From assembly GCF_018139145.2 (NCBI RefSeq), contig NC_059473.1, positions 62,664,707-62,728,706 on the forward strand: 64,000 nucleotides of DNA. Direction: 5' to 3'. Each line of letters opens with the position of its first letter. Position 1 is the stretch's first letter. Under the pieces are notes generated by a model. That model had not been told where the DNA came from. It worked only from the letters and a program-made list of their open reading frames with translations, and searched no databases. The translations under genes and the position numbers were made by a program. Source of the stretch: Gymnogyps californianus. Taxonomy: Eukaryota; Chordata; Aves; Accipitriformes; Cathartidae. Shown here piece by piece: positions 50,808 to 64,000 of the stretch.

Positions 50808-53800
50808 AGCGTCATGAGAACCGCACTTGGAGAGCTTTCACAGTGCTGTTGTACTCCATAGAAAATGCCCCCGGTAGTGTTAGGGTTGTTTGAAAACATA
50901 ATACAGTCAAATTATTGAACTTTCTTGTGGGCTAGGGAGCCTCCTCGCTGAGGGGATCTTGATGGTCTGCAGCAGTAGTCCCCGGCACTCCTGCTCACCC
51001 TATAGCATCTCTGCTACAAAATACTCAATAGTCAAAATATTTGTGGTGTGATGTAGCAGCTGTGACAATCAAGTGACCGTGTTAAGGTTTGGGGTTTGTT
51101 AAGCTGTAGCAATTGTTCTGATAAAACTGTTAAATTAGTGATACTGTGAAGTGGAGGTTCTGCATTACCAGCTCAGCCTCGTTTCAGCATCTGTGATGCC
51201 ATTCCTCTGCCATTCTTTGCTGCCAGATTGACTGTAAATAGACAACGTAGGATTGAAATCAGCCAGAGTGCAGCAATACATCCTTTAACAGCCTGCCTGC
51301 CTGCCAGAAAAACGGTATTGCCATGGTGGAGGGACTATCACCATCACGTGTTCGATTACAGACAAACTCCAGTGGTGCTGAGTGTTTGGGAGTTGGTTTT
51401 CCTGCAGCGAAGTTAAGCTGAGATCCTCCACTGACCAGGTTTGGCAGAAATGCGAAGGGCTTGGTTTGGTTTGGTTTAAATGCCTGCTGAATTGGACTCT
51501 GAGGCTGTTGGCAGTGACTGCTGCCGTGGGAGGCTGTCACCTCCTCCTGGTTAGAGCATCGCCTGCTTCTTGTGGTTCCCATTGCCACTTCATATTTTAT
51601 CAAATTCGTGAAGTTTAAAGATGTGGTATGCTGTTGCTAACCTAGCTAAACTGTAGCATCTGCCAGCTTTTTGTGACGATAAAGTTTTGGTAAGGATTTT
51701 GGAGTTTTTTTCTTTCTTTTACAGATGTGGGAGTGAGCCAATGGCAGTATCAGATTACTTGTAATGTTTGTTAAACAGTAGCTTCAGTTATTGGGATTTT
51801 TTCTCAGTGTTTTGTTGCCTGCTAGCTCATGAAAGAATCCTTTCTTCTTTTTCATTCATTAGTCTTTCGAAGGACAACAGCTCTGTCTTATCTGTAAAGC
51901 CGAGACCTTTCTGTGTGTTGTGAGTTTTGTGAAAAACATATAAAATTTGAAAGAATAATAACTAGATCTGTTTATAAATTAATAGGATGTTCTGAACCAA
52001 GTTGGGTATTTTATTATTCACTATTTGCTATGGCTTTTTTCGCCAGGTTTCTCTTCCAATAGCAATGAGATTTAAATTTCCCAATTAAAGGATGTTATAT
52101 AAAAAAAAAAAGCCAGAATCCTTGCGACTTGGGAGGATTCATCCTTTGCCTTCTCTTTTAGCAGTGTGAAACAAAGACTGAATCGCTTTCCATCTCTGCA
52201 AATCCCGCGCTGTGCGGAGCATTGAGCAAGCCTTTGTGGCCTTCCGTGCCCTAAGTGACAGAAGGACTCAGTCTATCACGGTGAATGGCCGGGACGGCTA
52301 CTTACAGAGCCTCATGCAAGTGACTGGCCATCCTCGTTGCCAGCTTTATCTGCTGCATCCAGCTTGTACCATAACAGCTGACAGATCGGATTGCATCAGA
52401 TAAAGCCGGGAACTGGTTTGTTTTGAAAAGAAAAAGTAACCTGAATATAATTCTTATTACGTGCCTAAAAAGAAAAGGGGATTTTCCCCCCTTTTCTCTC
52501 CATGTTCTTAACGAGGGCTTGTCTTATGGCTGAGTTTTCTTGAAAGTTTTGTTCATTTGGCCAGAACAAGCCACCAATATCTTGCAAAGCAGAGAAACTT
52601 GTCCATTTGTACAAAATTACTTCAGGTCTTGGATAAATAACAACTCTTCTGGTGTGCATTTCTGTATGTGTCTTGCATTTTTGGCTCATTTTGCGGCACG
52701 TTCCCTGCGTGTGCCATAGAGAACAAGCCTCCCCGCCTGTCCTTTTCTGGCCAGACCATGGAGGTCCAGCTCTTGGTCTCCTGTGCTGTTGCCATATGGC
52801 TCGTAAGCCCTTTTGAGAGTCAGATGCAAGAGCATTGTGGATGAAAGGAGGGATGAAGAAGATCTTGGAATATCTGGGTAAAAAGAGATTAGTGTTGGGA
52901 TGTGGTAAAACACTTAATAAGTGAATCAGTAACATGAGTATGAAGGCCTTGATGTGTTGCCTCACCGAAAGAAAATGCTTTGCTAGCCTGGCTGCTCACT
53001 GCTAGGTGTGAACTTGCGCTTGCCGTTGCAAGGAGGTGCTGGTGGTGAATATTTCATGCGTTCCTCTCTGCGTGCGAGCAGATGAGAAGCTGTGTGTGTC
53101 ACTCAGGAGCACAAGGAAGAGGTGGGGAGGTTTTGGTAAGGAGCTCATTAATATCACTGAAGTGCATCTGGAAGAGTCTGGAAAAATAGAGTTCAGAAAC
53201 ATCTTTTGTGTAGTGTTTTCAGCAATTGGAGCAGGGAGCATCTGCTGTAATTAAGGAGGTGGCGCAAGGTAAGTGCAAATCCACATGTGAAACCGGTGAG
53301 ATTGGAAAGCCTGTGGTTGAGGATGTTGGTTAATGGTAGACTGAATAGGCTCTTCAGTTCTTAATTTGATTAAAAATCCTGGGGTTTATGGATGGTGGGT
53401 ACAATATGTTTGCAGATCTTACTGGGAGTTGCTTTATCTAGTGCGGTGAAGTCAAGAAATGATTTTGAGTGCTATAAGAAAATCAGACTTAAATCAGAGT
53501 AAAGCTGAAACACGGTAAGGAGAATGTGAAACGCCACAGAAAAGGCACAAGCGTTTTAAGGGATGCCTTTATCAGCCTGGCTAATGGAGTCACACTAGCA
53601 ATCAGAAATGGATTATGGCAGTATTACCAAAATCGATTTTACTATGCCATGTTTCTTACTGCGTCTCACCCTCCCCCAGGCCAACACTTTGAGATGAAGT
53701 GATAAAAGGTAACCAGGTTTTATAGCTGCAGTGCATTTTCTTGTGCTGGAGGAGTAGAGAAGCAAATTCTCCGATTAACAAGGCAGATATTCATATCATT

Positions 53801-54879
53801 CCTTCTGGAGCTCATTTTCCAGGACCCTGCAGATCGGTGCCTTCCACCCATCTCCTGAGTCAGGTGGTAGAGGGCTTCTGTGCCGTTTGGCACGTTTGCA
53901 GTGCTCCTGCAGCAGAAATCCTCCTGATTACTTGTCTTCTCTTGTTAACTGCTACTAAATGTGAAAATCTTCAAAGGCTTCCTTGCCACTCCCTTATTTT
54001 TCCTGTGCCAACTGCTCCTCACACAGTGTCCTTTCCCTTGTTTTTTCTGACACTATTGGGAAGCCAGAAGCTTCAATAATTGACCCCTTGGAAAGGTGCA
54101 ATGGTGTGTTGCCTTGCAAATACTTTCATTTATCAAGTATCGTGTTCGATGCTTTGTGTATGGCATGTGCTGCCCCAATTTGAACGTGGGTAACCTGCAG
54201 TGCTGCTTTTGCAGAGCCTGTGGTAGGTGGTAATGCGATGATTGAAACAGCATATTGCCATTTACGTTGTGGGTATGGTGACCTCTGTGTTGTGCTCAGA
54301 GGGAGCAATACGGGCTGTGCCGCTTACCGCCGGTGAGGGACAACCAGAAAAGGGTGTACAGCCTCCGCAGGGGACACGGGCTCCGCTGGGGGACCCTGCA
54401 CAGGCAAAGGGTCTGGCTCCTGCATGGCAGCGCCTGTGGCGAGGCCTCGGGGGACCAGGCTGGCAGAGCATCGCTGCCATCCGCCCCAGCACCTCTGCCC
54501 GCTGGGGGATCTGGGTTGTGTGGGTTTGCTGGTGCTGTGGTCCCTGTCCCCTTGTCCTGCCAGGGCGCGAGGGTTTTGCTCCTGCTCTCAGCTCCCAAAT
54601 AGCTCAGGACTGTCCCTGAAACCAGTTTTCCTCCGTATGGCTCCTGCGTGGGCCAAACTAACGCCTTTTAAAGGAAGCGGTATTAGAAGTCTGATAGATT
54701 ACAACAGATTCTTAGCCCTCTATTGTTTCCCTGCCCTAATCCAATGACAGATCATTGAAAAATATGCACGCTGCTTGATCCTCAAGATTTTCAAACCTCT
54801 GCTTGGACACAGTTATAGATCAGCTCTGCTTTTGTCCCCCGTCCAGAGCCACTCGCTCCATACTACGGGCTGTGATACT

Positions 54880-55270
54880 TTAAGTAAACACGCACTCATT
54901 CTCTGAAATACATCACTTCTCTCCTTAACTCTCGGTTGGCTTGTGCAAACATCTTGGAGGTAAAGCAAACTTGCGCTTTGCTGGCATTGCAGCTGGCAGC
55001 ATATAAATCTGTCTTATTGATACCTTGTAGTGTTAATAAAAAAAGACATGTTTAAAATAATCCCAAATGCCAATAGGCTTAGTGACATTTAAGCATGAGC
55101 GATGCTGTCAGTTCATCCGCAAACAAAAGCGGTACATCTTAATTTGTCTAATTACACTCTAACATGCAGACCAGCTGCTGCTGTGAACAAAAGCAGTTGA
55201 TCGCACCATTTTATTAATTGCATATTAATTGCCGCATTCATGTTAACCATATGGGAGGCAGTGGAGTGGA
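54880..55270. promoter_or_regulatory. Enhancer-like block rich in homeobox, SOX and POU-type motifs
   Basis: The block contains two ACAAAAG SOX/LEF-type sites (55123 and 55188 regions), TAATTTGTCTAATTA, and a run of ATTAATTG, CATATTAATTG and GTTAAC between 55212 and 55247. It has no coding frame or repeat character. Such density of ordered developmental motifs is typical of conserved intronic enhancers. Conservation itself cannot be tested here. Confidence 0.35.
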
Positions 55271-57959
55271 GTGAAGGCTACTTAGTGGTGGAAAAGAGAA
55301 AATGAACTGGCAGAGTGGTATCTTCAGAGGAGAAATCTCAGAATGATAGGGGGCCTGGAGCTTGCTGATGCGATCTGATTTTCAGAAGGAATCTGTATTT
55401 TTTTCCCCATGCTAAATTATTGTATTTAAAAGTGAGAGGGATTTGAGTAGAAAGGATTGTGCCTTGCATGGTGACTGTGTGTTTGTGAAGGTACTACTGT
55501 GCAAGCTGGTACTGAATTTGTTTGGTAATTTGCAGAAGGCAGCCTTGCTGGCATGTGGCCGTCTGCCTTTGCCTGCCTGCTGTGCCAATGGATGCACCCG
55601 TGCTGCCTGGAATCACTTCTCATGGGAGCAAGGCTGGAAGAGCCAAAAGGAGTACAAAACTTGCTGATTTTTATGCTTTATGCAATTTTGCTGCAAGTAT
55701 GTAGTCTTTTTAGATAACAGTGGTAAGTCTTGAGCAGAACTGGGCTTCTTAGAGTGAAAAATAAAAACCTTGACACAGGTGGGTTAGCTGGTTTAAAATA
55801 CCTACAGCAAAAAGCAAATGGTAGTAAACTGGCCGCTGCATGAATCTGGCATTAGATTACCTTATAGGATGTTGAATAATGATCTTCTGAAAGTGAGACT
55901 TTAGAAAGCTGCCCACTTTTCTTCTTTTCTGTTTTTGTGCCCTGTGAAGGCAGCAGCCGCTCTTGGCAGATGCGCGGCAGTTCTGTCGGGCAGCAGGTGT
56001 AGGTTACAAGTACGCACGCAGTGACTTCTCTCCTGTCACCCCCAGACTGACATTATCACGGTCTATAGAGCAGCTCCTTTGGCGGGGCTGTGGGGTAGCC
56101 GTCTCCTGCCTCCGGGCAGCCGCTGGCCCGCAGGTGGGCACCCGCAGCAGGGACAAATGATATGATACGTGCAGAGGAAGCTTACTGAAACAAGACAAAA
56201 AAACCACCCAAGGTCTACCTTGAGTTTGTTTGCTCTCTCCTCCCCTTCACACGTCTTTAGGAAGGTGAGCAAAGCCCCATGCTGGAATTTTTAAGCCGAT
56301 GAAGGGGCAGCAGGTTCGGTAGGAGGAAGACCCAAGGGCAGCTCGTTGCTTTCTTAGAAAGGAAGCAGTGAGTTAATGGCAGATCAAATAGAAATATGTC
56401 TAATTATGTGAAAGGAAGCTCAGGACTGGACGTGGAATATACAGTGATTTAGAGAACTCAATCTTGTCAGTTGATTAAATCTGCCTGCTTGGGTTTTCTA
56501 AAGTGAGTATTTCAACATTAAAGGCTTAGTCCCACCTCACTGCCAACAGATGACATTTTGCTTGCATTTCCTAAATGTCTCAGAAGAGCTGGGATTGGGA
56601 GAGATTGGTTATTTAAGGGAAAAAGGGGGTGGGGGGGCACAGCCTTTGTTTTAATTAATGTATTGTTCCAAAAAAACCTCACCCTAAAAACGTTTTTCAA
56701 ACTGTATTGCAAAGCACAAAAGGAGGCACAATTAAGAAATTACTAATAAGCAGTTGAAAGGTAGATTGGATCTGATCTATTCTAAGAATATGTGGTGCAA
56801 ACCAAACAATAATGGTGACGTTCTTATGGCTAAGCAGAAATTGGGGCAGAGGGGTTGTTTTTTTGGTTTTTTTTTTTTTAATCAGAAAAATGCTTTAAGT
56901 GGCTCATCGCAATTACGTCTCAGTTGGTGCTGTAATACACTGCAGTGGGATCTGGATTATGGGGATGATGCATGATTGGAAAGACACAGCTTGAATTTTG
57001 GATTGCAGGCGGTGCCTGCCATTACAGCAGTTACAGAAACAGAGCCTGACTTGTGAACTGACCAGTTTTGACCTGGAGTCATTGGAAGAGAATAAATGCA
57101 AAACCCCATGATGCCACTTCTCCAGTCACAGCAGAAGGGTACTTAATCAGCATCCCCGTGTCTTCTGTGCGCAGGCAGGCAGGCTGTGGCCTGACTATTA
57201 CTAATTTAAAGGCCGAATTCCCCAAAGCACTGCTCGTGGCTGTTAGGCTGCAGCTCCTGGCTTTTGTTTGGAAACTGTTTTTCAATATGCTGGCGACCAT
57301 CTAGGTTACCAGCGAGGGCTTGTCCCCATCAGCTGAGCATGAACTGGTGTTGCTGGAGACTAGGCTTCTGGAGAAGAGAGAAAAATTTGTAAATATTGTG
57401 GTTGAAAGGCAAATTATCCAACTGTGATGTCTTTTCCGTGGGAGTGCTCAGCTACCGCTCTGCGAGGGATCAGTGGCCACGTGCTGCTCATCCCGAAGGT
57501 CTCATCCCCCATCTGTCTGATTTCTGATCTGAGCCGCGATGACTATGGGATAACTTTTCCTCCTCTGGTTCAGTGCTGTCATTTGTTTGTCTGCTGTCCT
57601 TTGGGTGCTTTGACAAGGAGTTTAAGAACAGTGAAGTTTTACACACAAGGGCTGCAGAGCACGTTTGTCATTGCCCAAAAGCATTGACAGAGGTTTAGAA
57701 AACCATTTCTCTGCAGTTTCATGATCTGTTCCAGGGAGGGCTAATTAAAGTTGTAGCTGGGTAGCATCTCCAAAGCAGGTTTGGCACCTCTCCTAACTGA
57801 ATGATCCCTCATGGTTGTTCTCCGCATCAACTTTTAATCGGCATGGCCCTCCTTTTGTTTGTCAGATGTTTGCCACAAACACGATGGCACGGCTGGACCA
57901 GGGACAGTGGGCTGCTGTTTGGCAGGTGTGAGCAGGTCCCCAAGCAGATGGTGGTAGCA

Positions 57960-58175
57960 ATGTTCAGGTAAATAATTAATAGCATCAGAGAAAAAGACAC
58001 TCTTTTATGTCCAGTAGCTGAAAGTGAGCATGAGGTTTTTATCCTGTGTGTGATGCTAACCTTGTCCTGTTAGGTTTAATTAATCCGAAGAGGAGCAGGA
58101 TGCTAATTGCCCTGACATAAAAAGAAATACTTTCAAAGCCTGTATGAACAGTGTTTTAATGTCTCCGTTCCTGGA
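57960..58175. promoter_or_regulatory. Enhancer-like AT-rich block with paired homeobox sites
   Basis: AATAATTAATAG near the start and TTTAATTAATCCG near the middle combine TAATTA and OTX-like TAATCC sites, with GCTAATTGCC nearby. There is no coding potential. This is a candidate only. Confidence 0.25.
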
Positions 58176-61100
58176 GCAGGGTGTATGCTCTGTACAGAAT
58201 ATTAGACGTTGTGGGATGTGTCAGATGCTTTTAATGGCTGTAGTTTCAACTATGTTCTTCAAACCAGCCGTGGTTTAAAAACAAAAATGTAAATTGAGTT
58301 TTGGTGTGCATCAGCTTCGACGATTCCTGGCATGGTGGCAAAGCGGGCATCCTGTTAGGCAATGCTTCTGTCTAACTCAAGTGGACTGGGATTGAAGTTT
58401 GTTTAGTGCTGCATTGCAGCATCCATAAAGGGTGCCAAAGTCTAGAACTGCTTGTATCATTATCCATAAAGATGGGAAAAAGGAAGAGCCTTTTCATGCA
58501 TACTACATACTGCAGAATAATTTTGGGAAAATATAGCTGTGGTTTTATTGATTGGTTTTCCTGAGGGTGTAAACTTTATTCACATTGACCGTGTTATTGA
58601 TCTCCCACTTCCTTCTTTATGTTCTGATCTGATCTTCTGCTTCAGGGGTCAGCCCTGCCGTGGAGCCGGCAGGAAGTTTCCCACCTGACTCTTCCAGACT
58701 ATTTTTAAATCGAGCTCCTCCTCTTTTCTCTATAACTTGTGATGTAAAATGCTGTCTCGTTCCAATTCTGTAACAGCACAAGCTGTCAGTAATTAACTGT
58801 CCTCTGGACAAATCTGTAACCCAAAGTTGAATTGGGATTGTTGTGTGTAGTTTAAAAATGCAGCCACTGGGATACACTGTAGTTTTATCAACTGTCTTGA
58901 GATGGCAGGGTTGTTTGCTTAGTAGTAGTTAACGACTGATATTTCTTTGCCTTGTTCTCACTGTCGTCTTAATAACAGCTACTGGGAAGTTTCAGGAATG
59001 ACCGAGCTGGGCAGGACAGTTGATTGTTGCAAGCTCATTGTCTGTGCTGGAACACCCATGGTATTTCTGCACAGAAATTTATTTTTAGGCTCTGCATAGT
59101 TGTCTCTGTATTTGTTTGTGTGGTGTCTGCAGTCTCCGATCAAGTGTTGGAAATCTCCGAGTCATAGTATATCTCCTGTTGGCAGGATGATATGTTTAGA
59201 AGCTCTTTCAAAAATATATTGGTAGTTTTAGTGTAAGCGATGTTGGTCTGAATTGTGGATGCATGCTTGCATTTCAGTTGACTTCAAGTGAGAGTTCACC
59301 ACTGGAAGCAAGTTACTCCGAAGACGTGATGTCAGGTTATAGAGCGTGTGATCTGTTCGGAGCTGAAGTGGGGGTGATGGTGCCATAGCTGCACCCTTTC
59401 AAAGGTTTTCAGATACAAATAGTGAAAGTACTTGAAGAAATATTTTTAAAACTAGCATCAGCTGTCTCAGGTTTTACGCTTACACTTCTCCTCCAACTTT
59501 TCTAACTTATACTTCAACGCCTCCAACAAAATACAAACTTTTCTGCAGTTTATATTTTGGGGAAACCAAGGATACCAAAAGAGACATTTTTGCAATTAAA
59601 AATGGTATCTTTCATTTTAAATGGTGTATGTTAAACCCCTTGTCATGTTACAACTTTACTGTTTGTTCAGTTTTCTGATGTTCTCCAGCCATAGCTGGGA
59701 ATAACTAGTTTTTCTAAAATACGAAAAAGTGTAGGTGTATGCAGTAGGGATCCTGTAGAAAAAAGTAGGGATCTACTCCTTTCCCTTTCTGGCAGAAAAT
59801 GGAGGCAAAAATGGCAGACTAAATGCATGAAGGGAGAGAATCTCCATTTTTTTAATCTTTTTGTGGATTACCTTTTGAGGAAGTAGATGGTGATGCCTGT
59901 TGTTTGCTTAATGCCCCCACATACTTATTCATTGAAACCATTGCCACAATATTAAAAATCATGATAGTTGGTGTGCTCACCAGTGCTTTCTGAAGATGTT
60001 TGGTGGCAAGGCACCTTTTTCACAGTAGCATCATTTAAACTGCTAGATGCATTTTGCTAGCGATCCGAAGAAACGCAACTATTCAGCTGTTGATGTTGAC
60101 TGACCACGGCATATTGTGAGGTTTGGGCTGCTAGGTTGTGTACGATTAATAACAAGGATGTTTGCACCTGTGATGCTTTTAATCAAACAGGTGATAATAA
60201 AATTTTAAGTTGGTATCCACATTATAAATTTTGAAAGTTCAAACAATTAGCAGTGTGAATTTGGGAGGCTATCCTTTCATTTGGCTTTATTGAGAACTTC
60301 TAATAAGAAGATGCTGACCACACAAATATAATCGTAAAATTTGTTTTCAAAATCTATTGGTATTTGATAATTTCTGAGATCCACACGCCCATGGCCAGCC
60401 AAAGACGCGCTCTGGGGATGCTGTGGTACAGATGTTGGTTCAATTGTTTCCTTAGGAGCTTAAAACAGGTTGCTGAATCATGCAGCAATATAATTATTAG
60501 GTGACTGTTATAGGGACTTGATGCCTTACCTTAGTTTGGAGAATACTTTTTCAGGGCAGATTGTGCCATTAGTTAATTGGAACATGCCCAGGTTTTCAGA
60601 TTTTGTCAAAAATCTTAGGGCTTTAGGGACAATAACAAATGTCACAACTGCTGAAATCCATTTATTATTTGCGAACCTTAGCTTTTGCTTATCATTTTGC
60701 TATTGTGTTGTGCAGCTAACATTTTCAGGTGAAGTTTTTGAAAGTTTCTAACTAAGAAACAAAACTTTTTTTCAAGCTGCTGTGTGAGACAGTGAGTGAG
60801 CACTTGGTGCTTGATTTTGGCATGAGCAGTTATGTGATCTTATGAAGGCTGGTATTTTCCAAGGAGCTTAATTTTTTTCACTTATAGATTGCAAAGTTCT
60901 TAGGAAACTAGAGGATGTACTGGCCTAATTTTAAGAGAGGGTGTCTCCAAGCTTACATGTGAGTCACCCTGAGTCTATTAAGAGTCAGCAGAAAGAAGAA
61001 AAAAAGAAGAATCTGCCAACTCCTTATACCAGGGTAATCCATATACAAATAAAAGTATGCCAAAGAGCAATGTTGGGGGGGAGACGGAGATAGGCTACAA

Positions 61101-62019
61101 GAATTCTTTCTGTGACCTTTAAATAAGTGAAATGAGTGGGGAGCGTGTCCCCTTCAGGACACCCATAAGGAGAATGCAGACTGAGATTAGTTGTAGATGT
61201 CTGTTGGATATTAGTGCGGATCCACAAGTGCACAGCTGCCAAAGATGGAATTACAGGCTGAACAGGGAAGCGGTTCGGGACAGAAGTTCAAAAATGGCAT
61301 TTTTGCAGTCTGGTTTTGTTGGTTTCGCTCCGAGTCCTACAGGACGAATCGATGAGAAGACTTACGCAAACTTGTCTGCCTGGTATTTTTTCTATCACTG
61401 ATTCAGAAGACAAGCATCTTCTCTATGGTGCATTATTAGGGCAAATAAGAGTCAAGATTTTGCAGACTAACTTACTTGCTGCAGCCGTTTTTGATCAGTT
61501 CTTCAGGATAAGCCATAGCACAGGAGCATTGAGGTGGATTTGGAATTTAAATTGAGAATATTTTCTGGTGGCATTTTAAAAGGGTCTTCCTAGGGAGAGA
61601 GAAAAGTACTCTTCTGGGGGCTGACATTGCCTTAGCTGGGGTTCAGGAATGGTCAAAGGAAAAAGGATTGTGCCCTGCAATTTAAAACAAAACCATGAAA
61701 CAAAATAGCACATTCACTAAATGTTTTCTGTTCTCCTGCCTGCAGTTACAGTGTGTGGGAGATGCTCTAACCAAAAGAAACTGCTGCTTTGTCTGCAGGC
61801 AGCCCTGCCCACATGGTCCCTTTTCTCTCTGGTGATATGTTTGCATGATAGAGGATCCTGTGGAAAGATGTTTTGAATTGTCAAAGGAATGAATTAGCTT
61901 TATTGTGCTGTGACCTAAATAGGATCATCAGATCAATCAGTCTGCTGCTTTTCTGTCCTCTCTGGCTTAGGTTGTGCTGCTTCTCCTTCTCATCTTCCTC
62001 CCTCTTCCCCCTGCCCCCA

Positions 62020-62410
62020 CCGGGCAGCCCCCTTCCCAGAGCCTGCAGCCATAATCCCTTATGAGCATGAATAAAGGAGGGCGCTGCCGCTGCCGGGGTA
62101 CCCTCTTTAAAGCAGTACCTGCTCTGTAATTGCCTGCGCGGAGACAGGCTCAGCGCCCGGCTCCCCTGCCAGTTCGCTGGGGCACGGGTCCTTCTTGGCT
62201 TTTTGTTGCGGTGGCTTTGGGATAAAATACTTTTCCTCCTTTGTTCCCTCTCCCCCGTGCATTCTCCTCCTCCTCTTCCTCCTGATCCCAGGTTTAATGA
62301 ATTGTAATTTCTCAGTAGCCGGGGAAGTATCGCCCTTCACCAAGGCTGAGGTTGCCTTGAAAGAGGCCATTGTGAGCGAGCTGAGCTGGAGACAGGAGGG
62401 CAGCTGAATG
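62020..62410 (+). promoter_or_regulatory. GC-richer block with TATA-like box, possible minor promoter
   Basis: ATGAATAAAGGAGGGCG and TTTAAAGCAG precede a pyrimidine-rich run of CCTCCTCC type ending GATCCCAG at 62290. A 36-codon frame then starts at ATG 62297 and stops at 62407. No phase-1 donor is present, so I do not call an NHSL1 start exon. It could be a promoter, an enhancer or a non-coding exon. Confidence 0.25.
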
Positions 62411-64000
62411 CGGTGCCGCCTGGGACTGCCTTTGTGGAAGGAGCACTTTTGTTCTCCTGAAAGATGCCGGGAGAGGGCCAGCCGGGACTGGCTCTAAGGG
62501 AGGGAGAAACCCCTTCTGACCATAAATTATTGACTCCTGTGGTCTGCGAGAGTGGCTTCGACTCCATTTAAGCACCTGTAAGTGGTTGATGGCATGGGTA
62601 AAGGTGGCCAGAACAGGCATAAAGCTTGGGCACAAGTTTTGAAAACACTTGAGACATTCACGTTTCTTATCTCAGGTGCTTGATGTTTTTTAATGATGGA
62701 AGTCTTGCCTAGAAGTGAAGGTGCAGCTTTCAGTGCCGGGTGGTGTTGGTCTGAGCCAGGCAGGAGCCTTGTGACCTGCAGGAAGGGGTTTATAACCCTC
62801 CTCCGGTTCAGGCTCGCCCTGCAGACGCCTGGGTGCCTCTGCACAGCCTGGGGAGGGGGTGCTCGGGGTCAGTCCCATAGCTGCTCCCCTCCCGACACCG
62901 CAGCTGCTCGGAGGGGGCGGACGGGGGTGGCAGGGAGCAATCCTGAGCACATCCTACACGGACCCATCCCTGCAGACACACTGGAAACAACTGCCTTCCA
63001 ACAGCTTCTTCCCCACATGTCCCCGTGCGAGCTGCTGGAGGGTGGCACAGTGGAAACTTATTTCGAGCGAGTGACATGTCCATAAAAAGCAAAGGCATTG
63101 ATTTAATTGTTTTGAGTACACTGCTTGCCAATGTTTCTGCTTTCCCTTTTGCTTATTGAACAGAGACTCGCTGGAAGAGCTCTCACGGTGCAGTTCCCAG
63201 CTCAGTTGTATGGTTTTACTTTTCCTTTGCTCTTAAAATGTCATCGGTGCTATACGGTTGTTTAATGGAGGATTTTTCCATCGTCTGAATAAAGTCGCTA
63301 AGGCTTACTTACAACTTCAAGTTTAGGTTTTGAAATGATGATACATGTTAGTAGTTTGATGCATCATTCCTTTCATGAACTTGATGCATGTGTTGGGTTT
63401 ACCTCTCCCTCATGAAAATAAGTGGTAAAATTTGTCTTGATTTGTGGGAGGGAGCAGGAATGGGTTGCTTTAACTATTCTTGTGTTTTATTTGGTTTTTT
63501 TTTAACTTAGTACTTCCTAAATTTTGTGTGGCACGTGTGCATAGGCTGATGAGCAGCAGTAGGAAGGAGAACAGTTGATTCTCACCAATTCGTTAGTGTC
63601 CCTGACGGACAGCTGCCCCCGGGGCTGCTGCTGGGCAGCTGCTCTGGCTGTGGGTACGAACAACCCAAGTACATCCCTTTTCAACATTTGCCTTTTTATA
63701 AAGCCTCAACTTCTTCAACGGATCTTGTGCACTGGTGCAAGGTTCAGGGCATTGGGTTGTGAATGGGAGCTGAACAGGAGAGCCCCCCCCTCCCCCAGGG
63801 GCTGGCCTGAAATATTTCTGTGGAAGCCAAGTATTTCCAGATTGTTTCACACGCGCCGATGTTTTATGTTGCCGTGAATGTGGAGGGGTGGCTGTCCCAG
63901 ATGGCTGTCGCAGAGCAGGTCAGCTGGAAAGCCTCTCTGAAGAGGGGAGAGAGCAGGGAAAGGGGTGAAGGAATGGCCGCAGCGTTTCAGGCACGCCATG

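Larger units (their letters stand above)
48020..64000 (+). other. NHSL1 intron, running out of the window
   Basis: About 16 kb without a recognisable exon. The common NHSL1 exon encoding VSNLDEES...APWHQQ was looked for and is absent from every translated frame I inspected, so it should lie downstream. The stretch contains a GATA cluster at 50768, an enhancer-like homeobox/SOX-motif block at 54880-55270, a second one at 57960-58175, and a GC-richer block at 62020-62410 with a TATA-like ATAAAG. Confidence 0.65.

Noticed and set aside
52465..52965. 166-codon minus-strand open frame with a hydrophobic start
   Set aside because: The N-terminal hydrophobic stretch looks signal-like, but the rest resembles no protein. 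No supporting exon signals were found.
62297..62407. 36-codon frame MNCNFSVAGEVS... as a fourth NHSL1 start exon
   Set aside because: The only GT donor-like site in it (GTGAGC near 62370) would leave phase 0, not the phase 1 that the shared exon requires.
48020..64000. Shared NHSL1 exon (VSNLDEES...APWHQQ)
   Set aside because: Looked for in all translated frames and not found. It should lie beyond the window.
1..64000. tRNA genes, rRNA, CRISPR arrays, bacterial operons or viral genes
   Set aside because: No cloverleaf-type boxes, no regularly spaced direct repeats and no clustered long genes. The composition and exon layout are those of a vertebrate nuclear locus.

Overview
The window looks like vertebrate nuclear DNA, most likely from a bird or another archosaur. 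There are no dense bacterial-style genes, only short exons separated by many kilobases of non-coding sequence. GC content is moderate, with a few sharp CpG-rich islands. The repeats I can see are a few very old MIR/CORE-SINE-like fossils, one possible ancient LINE tail and simple repeats. I saw no Alu, young L1 or ERV. I assign no species.

The one gene I recognise is NHSL1 (Nance-Horan syndrome-like 1, an actin/Scar-WAVE regulator) on the + strand. The exon at 13978-14182 encodes the N-terminus that I recall from a long vertebrate NHSL1 isoform (block SRAVSWINFSSLSRQTKRLF). Two further candidate start exons lie downstream on the same strand: 30241-30355 inside the main CpG island, and 47821-48019. 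All three end at a GT donor after the first base of a codon (phase 1), so all could join the same downstream exon. The shared second exon (protein ...VSNLDEES...) is not in the window and should lie beyond 64000. The window is therefore read as the alternative-promoter region of NHSL1.

Layout: 1-13763 is upstream or intronic sequence with a small CpG-rich patch at 8150-8420. 13764-14182 is the long-isoform exon with a possible acceptor in front. 14183-30000 is intron. 29980-30660 is the principal CpG island with a start exon. 30356-47700 is intron, with a possible LINE fossil at 36.7 kb and MIR fossils at 43.4 and 46.9 kb. 47821-48019 is the third start exon. 48020-64000 is intron with several enhancer-like blocks.

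The most interesting point is that the 47.8-kb exon has two in-frame starts. The internal one, in the better Kozak context, would begin MGNTHTK followed by a basic patch, a textbook N-myristoylation signal. Promoter and start choice could thus decide whether this NHSL1 form is membrane-anchored. Nearly all other open reading frames appear to be chance or shadows.
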